Part shown: positions 36,283 to 47,300 of the stretch, in pieces | How the letters are laid out: every line of letters starts with the position of its first letter | Numbering within the stretch: the first letter of the stretch is position 1 | Source of the DNA: Psoroptes ovis | Lineage: Eukaryota; Arthropoda; Arachnida; Sarcoptiformes; Psoroptidae | DNA length: 64,000 bases | Direction of reading: 5' to 3' | NCBI GenBank assembly: GCA_002943765.1 | Contig: PQWQ01000003.1 | Coordinates: forward strand, 3,719,501-3,783,500 | Translations under genes and position numbers: made by a program | Notes under the pieces: model-generated | The model's database searches: none | What the model was told of the DNA's origin: nothing | The model's input: only the letters and a program-made list of their open reading frames with translations

Positions 36283-39200
36283 TATTTTTCAACTGTATTG
36301 TAAATAATCATGTTGTCAAAGCTTTCTTAGACACAGGAGCCAATATTACTTGTGTCTCAAGAAACCTTTTACATAAATTAAAATTAAAATTAGACGAAAA
36401 TTTTGCAATTAATATCCGACAATTAGACAATACGACAACTTCACTAGGCTGCGTCCGCATTCATCTTCAAATTGGCAATATTCAACGTTTGATCAAAGCT
36501 CATGTCATTAGAAATCTTAATACCGACTTATTATTGGGACTTGATGCTAGTCAGCTGTACAGCCTCAAATTGGACCTCAATAATAATAAATTGACACAAA
36601 ATGGCATACCAATAGAATTAAGATCAAACAGATTTTATAACAACAAATCGACGAAAAAAGTACAACAATCAATAGTTGAAAATAATAATCGGCATAATCA
36701 TCAACAACAATCAATACAACAATCGACAAAAATTAGTAATCAACAAAATCAATCAGCAAACATCCAATTCATGATTAATAGTCAACTAGATCAACATCAA
36801 CTTTCTCAAATATCTGATTTGATTAACAAACATGTAAATTGTTTTTCACAATCAAAACAAGATATTGGTCGTATCAATATGGAATATCATCATATTAATC
36901 TCACTAATGATATTCCAATTTTCATTCATCCATATCGAGTCTCAGCCAAAGAAAAAGAAATAATCGATCAATCAGTAAAACAGCTTCTTGAAAATGGTTT
37001 CATCAGACCATCACAGTCACCATATTCGTTTCCTGTAACACTTGCTGAGAAAAAAGGCGAGGGTAAAACCCGTCTTTGCATAGATTATCGGAAATTGAAC
37101 CGAATAACCGTGAATGATCCACAACCGATTCCACGAATAGATGATATCCTTGATAAAATGTACGGTAAAAAATATTTCACAAAACTCGATATCAGTTCTG
37201 GCTATTGGCATATACAAATGGCATCAGATGATATTTTCAAAACAGCATTTTCAACACACGCTGGTCATTATGAATGGACGGTTATGCCGTTCGGGCTGAA
37301 AAACGCCCCTGCCACCTTTCAACGTGTTCTTCGACAAATCATCAATAAACATCAACTAGTCAACGTTGAGAATTATTTTGACGATCTCATAATTTTCTCC
37401 GAAACATTTGATCAACATTTAAATGATTTAGACAAAGTTTTAACTGCTTTCTCGACAGAAAATGCAAAATTTAAGCTGAGTAAATGTGAATTTGCCAATG
37501 AAAAAATTGATTTCCTTGGTCATACCATTTCATTCAATTCAATCCAGCCAAATAATGATAATATCAAAGCATTAATGAATTTTCCGAAACCACAAGATGT
37601 CAAACAACTTCAACGATTTTTAGGAATGGAGAATGTTTATCATAAACATATCCCTAATCATGCAATGGTTCGTCGTCCATTGACCGAATTACTTAAGAAA
37701 GATACAGAATGGATTTGGTCAGAAGAATGCGATAAATCGTTTGAAAAACTGAAAGAAATACTTGCATCAAAACCAATCTTAACAATTTTCGATCCAAATA
37801 AGCCTTGCATTATTTATTGCGACGCCAGTCAACAAGGAATCGGCGCTGTTCTGAAGCAACAACAATCAAATGGTGATGAATTACCGATTTCTTATTTATC
37901 AAGGAAATTGCTAAAGCACGAAGAAAATTACGCGATCACTGAATTAGAGTGCTTGGCCATCATTGAATCGTTGAAGAAATGGCACTGTTACATTTATGGT
38001 CAGCACACAATCATTTACACCGATCACGCTGCATTGCAGTGGTTAAAAAGTTACAAAAAATTGACTGGTCGTTTGTTCAGATGGTCGCTATTGATCTCAA
38101 CCTACGACATAGAAATCAAGTATAAAAATGGCTCGGGTAATTATGAAGCTGACGCTCTGTCTCGAGCTCCACAAGTAAATTTAATCAGCAAAGAAGAAAT
38201 GACTATTGAACAAGAAAAAATGATTGATAAACACAAATTTCAATTAGAAGATGGACTTCGGATCAGGCGGGGTAAAGGTATGACAAAAATAGTAGTTCCC
38301 GAGGCATTAAGAAAGAAAATCTTATCCGAAGCCCATAACAAATTTGGCCATCCAGGTGTCAAAAAGATGATTCATTTAATTTCACCAACTTATTATTGGA
38401 AAAACATTATTATTGATATCAGCAATTTTGTCAAACACTGTGAAATTTGTCAAAAGAACAAAAAGACAAAAGTGAAAAAATTTGCCGTGTTGGAGCAGCT
38501 TCCACCTGCTGAATTACCATTCGATTTAATATCGATTGATACTGTTTTGGGTTTAGGTAAATACGGTTCAAAGAAAAATATGATCCACCTCGTCGTTGAT
38601 AATTGTACCAGGTATGTTTGGGGATTCCCTCATACATCGACCTCAAAAGAAGCTTACATAGGAGTCGTTCAACAAATGTTGAAAATTGGACCAATTAAGA
38701 AAATATTAACCGATAAAGGTACAGCCTTTCGTTCATCGCAATATCGAAAATTTCTGGAAAAACATGGAATCAAGCGATTATCAACATCAACTGCTAATCC
38801 ACAATGTAATGGTCTGAACGAGAGAACCAATCAAGAGATCATGAAGCGAATCCGATGTAAAATCAATGACCCAAAGACGACACATAAAAATTGGACTAAA
38901 ATAGCTGAACAAGTGATTCAGGAGTACAATAATACTCCACATGAAAGTACTGGATTTTCACCAGCCTTCTTATTGTATGGCATTTTGCCTTATGAACAAT
39001 TTAGAATTGATCCGAATTTAACTATCGATGATGCTAGAAAAATTGCTTTTCAAAGATCTAACGAAAGTCACAGTCGAAACAAAAATTATTATGACCAAAG
39101 ATTTCAACGACCATGTTTTCAAGTTGGTGACAAAGTTTTGGTGGAGATTGCCTGGCACCCTAATAACGGGAAATTGACGCCTGTGCTTGAAGGTCCGTAC

Positions 39201-39353
39201 ACAATCTCACGGAAGCTGTCTGACGTTAATTATGAAATAGATCGTTCGCAAAGACCCGATAAACATTCAACAGAAATTATTCACGCAAATAAACTTCGAC
39301 TATACCACTCTCCCAATGACTTTCAATTAGACGCCGGGAGATGTGATGACTAA
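36258..39353 (+). CDS. pol: Pol polyprotein (protease, reverse transcriptase, RNase H, integrase), Ty3/gypsy type
   Basis: About 1,031 residues read after the -1 frameshift. Domains in order: aspartic protease with FLDTGAN (DTGAN at 36330-36344); reverse transcriptase with CIDYRKLNRIT, FTKLDISSGYW, MPFGLKNAPATFQ and the catalytic YFDDL (37374-37388), then FLGH; RNase H with YCDASQQGIGAVL (Asp codon 37821) and IIYTDHAALQWL; integrase with an H-H-C-C zinc region (HNKFGHPG...CEICQ), then a DD35E triad (Asp codons 38538 and 38712, Glu codon 38820); and a C-terminal GPY/F module (LTPVLEGPYTI). These motifs are those of Ty3/gypsy elements, not BEL/Pao. All catalytic residues checked are present. 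The stop TAA lies 10-12 bases inside the 3' LTR, so the last residues are encoded by LTR sequence. No chromodomain and no env follow. Without the frameshift the pol frame has no good ATG near its start. Confidence 0.95.
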   Translation, partial: RQQQPSELIFFNCIVNNHVVKAFLDTGANITCVSRNLLHKLKLKLDENFAINIRQLDNTTTSLGCVRIHLQIGNIQRLIKAHVIRNLNTDLLLGLDASQLYSLKLDLNNNKLTQNGIPIELRSNRFYNNKSTKKVQQSIVENNNRHNHQQQSIQQSTKISNQQNQSANIQFMINSQLDQHQLSQISDLINKHVNCFSQSKQDIGRINMEYHHINLTNDIPIFIHPYRVSAKEKEIIDQSVKQLLENGFIRPSQSPYSFPVTLAEKKGEGKTRLCIDYRKLNRITVNDPQPIPRIDDILDKMYGKKYFTKLDISSGYWHIQMASDDIFKTAFSTHAGHYEWTVMPFGLKNAPATFQRVLRQIINKHQLVNVENYFDDLIIFSETFDQHLNDLDKVLTAFSTENAKFKLSKCEFANEKIDFLGHTISFNSIQPNNDNIKALMNFPKPQDVKQLQRFLGMENVYHKHIPNHAMVRRPLTELLKKDTEWIWSEECDKSFEKLKEILASKPILTIFDPNKPCIIYCDASQQGIGAVLKQQQSNGDELPISYLSRKLLKHEENYAITELECLAIIESLKKWHCYIYGQHTIIYTDHAALQWLKSYKKLTGRLFRWSLLISTYDIEIKYKNGSGNYEADALSRAPQVNLISKEEMTIEQEKMIDKHKFQLEDGLRIRRGKGMTKIVVPEALRKKILSEAHNKFGHPGVKKMIHLISPTYYWKNIIIDISNFVKHCEICQKNKKTKVKKFAVLEQLPPAELPFDLISIDTVLGLGKYGSKKNMIHLVVDNCTRYVWGFPHTSTSKEAYIGVVQQMLKIGPIKKILTDKGTAFRSSQYRKFLEKHGIKRLSTSTANPQCNGLNERTNQEIMKRIRCKINDPKTTHKNWTKIAEQVIQEYNNTPHESTGFSPAFLLYGILPYEQFRIDPNLTIDDARKIAFQRSNESHSRNKNYYDQRFQRPCFQVGDKVLVEIAWHPNNGKLTPVLEGPYTISRKLSDVNYEIDRSQRPDKHSTEIIHANKLRLYHSPNDFQLDAGRCDD
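39336..39341 (+). promoter_or_regulatory. Polypurine tract GGGAGA
   Basis: Six purines abut the 3' LTR and fit the plus-strand primer site. It is short and also codes for Pol residues. Confidence 0.7.
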
Positions 39354-39514
39354 AAGTCTAAAATAGTAATAGTTTAAAAATTTAAATGTAAACAAAAACA
39401 AGTATAAAAACACGTTCTTCTAAAAATGTCAATTAACATATTTTTCTTGATTTTAAGCTGTAAATAATTTTTAAAATTTCAAATAATAAATAAAATTGAT
39501 TATTAAGTATTACA
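39342..39514 (+). repeat. 3' LTR (173 bp)
   Basis: It matches 34936-35108 without a visible difference. Its first 12 bases encode the end of Pol and its stop. The AATAAA signals fall at 39485-39490 and 39489-39494. Confidence 0.95.
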
Positions 39515-40238
39515 TGTATGTGTGTGTTTATCTCATATATTTCTCATATTCTTCAAAATATTCAACCATTCATTCATTTGAATTTATTTGAATTTTGCCT
39601 TAATTTCATGAATATTTTTCTAAATGTTTTCCTCAATATTTTTGCACAATATTTCAAATGCAAAAATGTGTGTGCTTTGTGTGCTTTATGCACATCTGTA
39701 AATATGATAATTATGAAAATTTCCAAGCATCTTCCAAGCATCGTATTTTGTTTGTTTGCATTTTACGAGTTTACTCATTGAATTTATAACCAATTTCATC
39801 CGTTCACTCATTCATTTATCTGACTTGATGTTGTTGCTGATATAAACAAAAAAAAAAATTGAAATTAATAAAAAGCAAAAAATCCAAAGCAAATGTTGAG
39901 ATTTTATGTTGAAAAATTGAGCAAAATGAATGGGAATGAAATGAGCAAAACACATTAGCATCATTAGCTGATGATGATGCTTTCATACCCTGATGAAAAA
40001 ATCTATTGTTATGTAATTAATGAGCACAATCGTAATGGTAAACTTGAAAATACGGTCTCAGTATCAGCAGCGGCAGTGATCTATGGAAATAATTGTAAAA
40101 CACACCAACAACAATTGTTACATTTGAAATTCACGGAATTTCAATGAAATTTCAGTGAAATTTCAACAAAAACAATTGTTATCATTTAAATTAATCAATG
40201 GAAATGAATTTGAATTTGAAATTTTGGAATTGAAAATA
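39515..40238. other. Gene-free right flank of the LTR retrotransposon
   Basis: Begins with the TGTA target duplication and a TG-rich stretch. AT-rich; no exon supported. Confidence 0.6.
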
Positions 40239-40319
40239 TTAGGCTGTCCGAAAAGTTCTGGCCGATTTTCATGAGCAATTCTATTCGATTAAGCGGAATG
40301 AACTTTTCGGACAGCCTAA
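40239..40319 (-). mobile_element. Family A mini-element, copy 19 (perfect arms)
   Basis: TTAGGCTGTCCGAAAAGTTC and GAACTTTTCGGACAGCCTAA are exact complements over 20 bases, with TA on both flanks. Together with the copy at 50679 it is one of the cleanest in the window. Confidence 0.94.
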
Positions 40320-40415
40320 TATATGTTTATTTCTAGGACATTTGCATCTTTGTTTTTTTTGGGGCCCTAGATTTCATTCATTTTCAATTCTGTTTATTCT
40401 GAATTAATATGCAAA

Positions 40416-40435
40416 AATTTCGGTGCACCGAAATT
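40416..40435. repeat. 20-bp perfect palindrome
   Basis: AATTTCGGTGCACCGAAATT is self-complementary over all 20 bases. Nearby, ATTCTG and CAGAAT pair across a short loop around 40500-40520. This segment is less AT-biased than its surroundings. Role unknown. Confidence 0.8.
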
Positions 40436-43400
40436 CTGTGCTTTGAATTGTCACCAGAAATTGTTTACCAAATCGGTCCCCGTACCAAAATAATGACGTA
40501 ATTCTGTCTATGGCAGAATAGACAATTTACGATCCTCAGAATCCTCCGAAAATGTGCAAATTCAACAGAATGTGTGAATTTGTATTTGCCCTAGAATCGC
40601 CCTTGTTTTCACTGGTAAAAATATTTTTAAGTGTGTAAACAATGAATGAATCCTGTCAATGACAATCAAGAATTGTCAAGAATTTTCCCTTTGTTTTTCA
40701 CTTTTTTTGTTTCTGGGTTTTAAAATTCAACTTTTAAAAATTTTGGAAAAAAGTTGGACAATCAATTTTAATTTTCAATTAAAATTGATTCGAATTCTGG
40801 GCGCCAGAATTTTCATTTCTTCTTTAAATTCTTTGAAATTTTAAATTATCCGAGTCTAAAATTTCATTTCGATTTTTAATTTTTTTTTTTTTGGTCCAAC
40901 AATAATGTTAATGATAAATGATGAATGATTGATTGTGTGTCTTTGTAAATCGATTTCATTTCAATTCTCGGAGTCCATTCCACGTTATTTCTATGGACCA
41001 TTTTCTCTCTGGATTTCTCTCCATTTTCTCCAATGTTTTTACTTTGTTACGATTCACGAATTCATTCACAATTGTTAATTGATGCTTTGACCTTAATGTT
41101 TCCCAAGATAATTTTCTTTTTTCTTTTTTTTCAAATTTGATTTCTTTTTCTTCGAAAAATGAAAAAGAGAATTGAAAAGAATCCAATTCAATTGAACAAA
41201 ATGAAAAAGTGATTGATCAGATCCAAGAGGAAATTGAGAAATAAATGTTCCGAATTGTGTGATTCTGTATTTCATTTATTTGCTCCCTTTGACACCTTCC
41301 AAAAAACAGAAATGAATTGGTTCTATGGTCATTCGTTTGATCGAGGAAAAATCCGATTCATTTCAATTGTTTCCAGTGTTGTAATCGATTCGATTCTGTT
41401 CATTTTAAAATTTTAGAAAGGAAATTACATTAGAAATATAGCAACAACAGCTAAATCGATCAATCAAAAATTTTCGATTTTTCATTAGTAAGTTTTCAAA
41501 TCAAAATCAATAATGAAAACTTCATGTGTAATTCAAATGTATGACAATCATTTCTAATCGATCAATCGATTTACGAGTAAATACTGCTGTTGAATTATTG
41601 AATTCATTTATTCAATCAATTGATAAATTAGTCAATTGTTTCATAGATAGATACATCGAAGAATTTCATTCAAAAGTTAATCTGATAATTATTTTAAATT
41701 TTTCAAAATTAAATAATTTCAAAGCTGTATGATCATCGTTGAAATGCTTGATTCGTTAATTCAAATTTTTCCAAACCATACATCAAGATTTAATATTTGA
41801 TGAAATCGATAATCGATCGATAGTATCATTGATCAATAAATCATCTTCGTGAACATTAATTTTCAATAAGCTTATGGTCATTTTTTGTCGGAGAAATTTA
41901 AGATAATTCCCTAAGATTTTACAAAAAAAAAAAATTTTCAAAAACTTTTCTGCCGTAATTTCCATCAAAGAAATTTCAATTCGGAAATTGTTTTACATTT
42001 TTTTTCTTTTAATTATCAATTAAATACATTGTTAATATTACGGCCACTGTTTGTTCAAAGCTTGTCCACACTGCAATAGAGCATACTATGAGATGTTAGA
42101 GTGTGTATGTGGCTGTGTGTTTTATATTTTTTGAGCTTCCATTCAACACAAAAACATTGAAAATTAATTACAACAAGGAAACCGATATAGACAAATCATT
42201 AATCTCATTATATTTCATTATTGAAAATTGGAAAAAAATATGTTTTTGAATGTTTTCAATCATCATTTTAATTTTTCGTGTAATATTTAATAATATTAAA
42301 TTGAATGAATGAAAATTCAATTCAATTTCAATGGTGAAATAATTGTCACGATTTTCAAGTCTTTTCTTGATATTTTCTTATATAACATATGGTTCAATCA
42401 TTCAAATACTAATGATGATGATGATGATAAGGATGATAATAATTGATGAACTTTTTTTTCTTTGAAGATCATAAATAAAAATGGTTTTAATAAATGAAAA
42501 CATTCATTCATTCGTTCATTCATTAATTAATTGATAATACAATATTTGAAAATAATTTTGAAAAGACTTTTGAAGGCGATAGGAACGAATAAGGCTCATA
42601 GAGGCTCGTAAAGACTCATGAAGACTCATAAAGTACAAAAAAAACAAAAATACAAAAGTAAGATGAATGTTGTATTGGGACAAAATATGGCCCAGAAACA
42701 TTGAATGATGATATACACAATACAATATGATCCGACATGATCCAAATTATCTTATTGGTCTTTGTTATTTGTGTAAAGATATATCCAAAATTATTATTAT
42801 CATTACAGTCAAAAGTTATAATGATACAAATGATGATGATGATCATCATCATATTGTACAATATATATTAAATATCAAGAAGTAAACATATATTATGTTA
42901 AAAGATAAGATGATTCTAAATTCAGAATCTTGTAAGCTTGTAAGCTTAACACACTTGTATAGATAGACACATAGACTTGCACACACACACACAACAAATA
43001 TCGAAATAAATAAATTTGTAAACAGATTAATAAATACAAATTCAATATACCAATTCAATATGAGATCATTTAATGATCATAATAATAATAATAATGATGA
43101 TAATAATAAAGATCATAATGAAGATGATCATGAAAATAATGAAGATAATAACGAAGATGAAGATGAAGATGATCCTGTTGTTGATGTTGCTGTCCATTGA
43201 TATTCGGTAATGATAATGATATTGAAAAGAGAATGATATTAAGATAAAAATGATGATGATGATGATATTTATGTCTATGTGTGTGTGTCTGTGGGTATTT
43301 ATATCAAAGTATCATAAGAAATGAAATATAAAAACTTATACACTTGTCATGTAATGTCAATGGTTAAATGTGATACATGGTGATACGGAATAATTTGTTT

Positions 43401-44257
43401 TTTTGGGTTTGAAATGATACGAAATATTCATTTAGTTCAGGGGTTCTTGAGTTCTTGAAGCACATCTTTGAATGATCAATGCATCGTTGAAGCATCTTGT
43501 CGTCGTTTGTTGTTGTTGTTTATCATCATTCCAATCATCTCATCATCATTATTATCATTATCAAAATGTTTATTTCTCACACATTACAAATTTTACTTTT
43601 TATTCCGACTTATTTTGTTTTTTTTTCCCGAAAACTTTTTCATTTTGTTTTCAAGATTCATCTTTATGTGTGTTTTCACTTGTATTTTGTCGATTGATGA
43701 GAATAATAAGTGAAAAATATTATGAGAATTATTATGAGAAAAATTTTCTCAAAACACCAATAAACACGCAATTCAATCATAATATTTTCCTGGGTTTCTT
43801 TCGATGTTTTTCGTTTGATATTTTATTCGGTATTTTTGGTTGAATTTTCGATGTGATTGTGCAGATACAATCTGTGTGAATTGATCTGTGTGAAAAAGCT
43901 TTGAAAAATGTTTGATAGGGTTATACCTTTTCTTTGAAAATTTTCAAAATCCTGAAAATTGTTCCGCATCATTTTATTTGTTCAAAATTGTTCAAAATTT
44001 CATTTGTTTAAAATTTAAAATTTGAAAACATTCATTTACATTCATGTGAATGGTGAACATTTTCTTCTCTTCGTTTCTTTTCTCTTAGTCCAAAATGTCC
44101 ATCAATGTTTATTTTATCATCATTATTATCATCAATTTTTGCACATATAAACACACCGACACTAACACCAGCATAGACACTGGTAAATATGTGTGAATTT
44201 TTCCACATTCACTGTCCAATACTTCGTATATATTCCAATGCTCTCCATTCATAAATA
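40436..44257. other. Gene-free stretch
   Basis: AT-rich DNA with GAT/AAT runs near 42413-42430, 43075-43165 and 43250-43265. Open frames such as 43472-43843 are Phe/Cys/His-rich and overlap each other in several frames, as expected of T-rich non-coding DNA. Confidence 0.6.
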
Positions 44258-44338
44258 TTAGGTTGTCCGATAAGTTCTTGCCGATTTTCTCATCGATTCC
44301 CTACAATATAATCGGCAAAAACTTTTCGGACAACCTAA
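44258..44338. mobile_element. Family B palindromic mini-element, copy 20
   Basis: The ends are TTAGGTTGTCCGATAAGTTC and AACTTTTCGGACAACCTAA. Pairing continues inward through TTGCCGATT and AATCGGCAA. The centre (CTCATCGATTCCCTACAATAT) is shared, in reverse complement with changes, by the copy at 51269. Confidence 0.9.
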
Positions 44339-47300
44339 TATATCACATACTGGGCTCGATCCTCGGCTAATATACGAACTTTTCGGTACCAAAAAAAAAA
44401 GTTCTCGGGTATCAAAGTATCAAAGTGACAAAGTGACAATAATAATAATAATAATGAAGAATAATAACAAACATCCGGAAGTATCATCATCATTGGATGA
44501 TGGTGATAATGTTATTGTCAATGTATGTTGGTTGGTTGGTTGGTTCGTTTGTTTAATTTAGTTTAGTTTGTTCGTTTGACAACAATTATTTAGTAACCAT
44601 TATCGTTGTCAGTATCAGTATTAGTGGTGACAATTTTTTATTTAAATTTATTTTTGTTTTAACGAATAAATAACACCGATAATACATTTTGTAATGCTGC
44701 CTGTGTGTGTGAATATCTATGTGTAAAATGCCGGATCTAATAAATGGTTGACCGAGTTTTTTACCCCGAATTTTTCTCTTGGTTGTTTCAGCTGTTTGAT
44801 AGGCTGGTTATTTAATTTCATTTGATCGTCACTATCATTGAAAACAATGAAAAATGATGGTGATAATAAGGTCCGTGCATCGTTAATGTCTGGCATCAAT
44901 TAATTGGCCGAGAATTATTCAAATTGAATTAGAATTTCTGAATGAATTTATTTGAATTTATTTCGATCCTAGCGATGATCATATTGATGCTTTCAAGTAT
45001 TGCTTATCGACCTTTAATTTATCAAAAAATTTTCAAGAAATTTATTGATTCCTGGCATCTTTTGAGATATTTTTCAATTCCAATATTTTAATGATTAATG
45101 ATTTAATCACAATTGAAATTAATGATTTAACCTTGAAAATTTTGCGTTCAGAATCTCTATGTGAACATATGAACGTATGAACAAAAAATGTCAAATAAAT
45201 CTGTTTCAAGACAAGGAATAATATTTCCAAAAATAACTTTGACCAAATGATTGGCGAATGGAGAAACGCATTGTAATTCTTGCAAGTCAAATTCTATTCT
45301 TGAAATTCAATGAATTCTAGCAGAATCCATTTGAATTTCCGGATTTTTTCTTCTTTTGCACCCCAAAATTCGTTTCAAATTCTTTGTTTTTGAAATTTTA
45401 CAATTCACAAGTTTCATAGTAGAAGCAGCTAGGAATATTCCGATCATCTTTATATATAAATGAATCCTATGAATCTGATTCGAATCGATTTGATTCTGTT
45501 CGGTTTCTGTTCAGAATTTCAAAAACTTCAATTCTGCTGTGTCTGTTTGAAAGTGTTGTTGTTTTATCCTTAGCTGAAATTATATTCCACACTTTGTTTC
45601 ATTTGATTTTACTTCTATTTAATTTATCTGTTTTCGTTTAGTTTTCATTAGATTTCATCTCTCTCATACATACAAACAGCATTATCTATGAACTTAGATG
45701 AATTGAATGAAACAAACAAACAAAAAAAAAATTACGACGACAAAACGCATAGTCAATGAATAACCAACTGCAATCGAAAAAGTAGAAGCAAAATTGGCAG
45801 CCAAGTTTCTCTTATTTTTCAATGGCAAATATCTGCCAAACTTCTGCTTTAAAAGTTCATTTTCTATCTGTTTTGTGTATACCTCTATGTATGCATTTGT
45901 GTCTGTATTTAGACGCACATCTGAACATTTGTTCATTTAATTCGAAAAATTTTCATCTCAAAACACATAGACATACATATAGTCATTGATCAATGGTAAA
46001 AAACAGAAACAGAAATAAATAGAGAGAAAATGAAATTCAACATAAAAAACTTGAATCATTTTCAAAATGATTTTCGGTCAGTTTGATTCAAAGCATTCAT
46101 CGATGTGTTTGAATTTAGTTGCTGTTTATGTTTTCAGTCGTTTATATTTGATTCATTTGATTCAAACATCTATTGGTGATGTGTGTGTTTGTCTGTGTGC
46201 TTTGAATCAATTGCTTGTGTATTGTTTTGAATCAACGTTTGCTTAAGCATTTGTTTCAATGCTGATCATCAAAGTTGTTCCAAGCAATTCTCCACATAAA
46301 GAATCATGATTCAAAATCGATGCTCCGACGTCTCAAAGCATTTGCAGCCTCAATTCTTCAGTAGAATCAATTTTTGAATTCTGTGCTATATATTCTCGAT
46401 GTGTGTCTGTGTATCTCGATTTGAAAATATTTACATTTCTCCACATCTAATACGAATGCATCTAAATTATTTTTATTATATTTCTTCATATCTTCAGAAA
46501 TTCCATAATATTTCATCCTTCTTCATGTTCTAGCATCAATCTTTTTTGGTTTATTTCACCAAAATGAAAAGCATTCATGACATATAAAAACCCAAGTGAA
46601 ATATATTCAATTCTTCAATGTTCAAAGAATATATTCAATTCTTCAATGTTCAAAGAATATATTCAATTCTTCAATGTTCAAAGAATATATTCAATGCTTC
46701 ATCATCCTCGAATTGTATGGTTGTACATCAAATATAATGATAATGATAATAAAACTTTTTATTTTCTTCAATTTGATTCTTTAAATTTTCGAAAGATTTA
46801 TCTTTTGAAAGTGTTTGTGCGTGCGTTGTGCATTGTATGTCTATCTGGTGCTTTATTGTTATATACTGATACTGATGATGTATTCTAGGCCCATAGTTTC
46901 ATAGTATTTAATGTGTCTTATGGGTTTTTCTTGAATGCATTTTTTTCTCAAATTTGGTCGATTTTTTTCTGTTTTGTTTTTGTTTTTATATTTTTTGTGT
47001 GTGAAAACACATATATCAAGCATCCAATGTACATACAACAACACCATCGAATCAAGAATTTGAAGCTTTGAAAACCAACGCCAATCATTGATGTGTTTTA
47101 TCACCATTTTATATCAGCTAAAGTTTGTGTGTCGTTGTTTGGATCGGATATTAGAAATGGTGTGAAGTTTATTTGTCTCGTTCATCATCATCGTCATCAT
47201 TATTATTGATTCAATCGTTCATTGTTTATTGTTGGCATTTGTTGTTTATTGGACAACAACATTTGAAATTATTATCAATTTTTGAAAAATGAAATAAACA

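Larger units (their letters stand above)
34936..39514 (+). mobile_element. Complete LTR retrotransposon with BEL-like Gag and Ty3/gypsy-type Pol
   Basis: A 4,579-bp element bounded by two 173-bp LTRs that start TGTGATGACT and end GTATTACA, flanked by a 4-bp duplication TGTA (34932-34935 and 39515-39518). Order: 5' LTR, gag (35131-36282), a -1 frameshift site (36252-36258), pol (to 39353) with protease, reverse transcriptase, RNase H and integrase, a GGGAGA polypurine tract, then the 3' LTR. The two LTRs appear identical by eye, both ORFs are intact and the frameshift site is clean, all signs of a very recent and perhaps still active insertion. There is no room for an env gene. Pol places it in Ty3/gypsy (Metaviridae-type), but Gag resembles BEL/Pao elements. 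Confidence 0.95.

Noticed and set aside
38431..38694. Minus-strand ORF within pol
   Set aside because: It is an antisense shadow of the integrase coding sequence.
45694..45936. Minus-strand 80-codon ORF with mixed composition and hydrophobic C-terminus
   Set aside because: It looked protein-like, but no homologue is recognised, no splice sites bound it, and an ORF of this length is unremarkable in 64 kb.
46601..46700. Regular repeats resembling a CRISPR array
   Set aside because: The 28-bp units are directly tandem with no spacers, and the DNA is eukaryotic.
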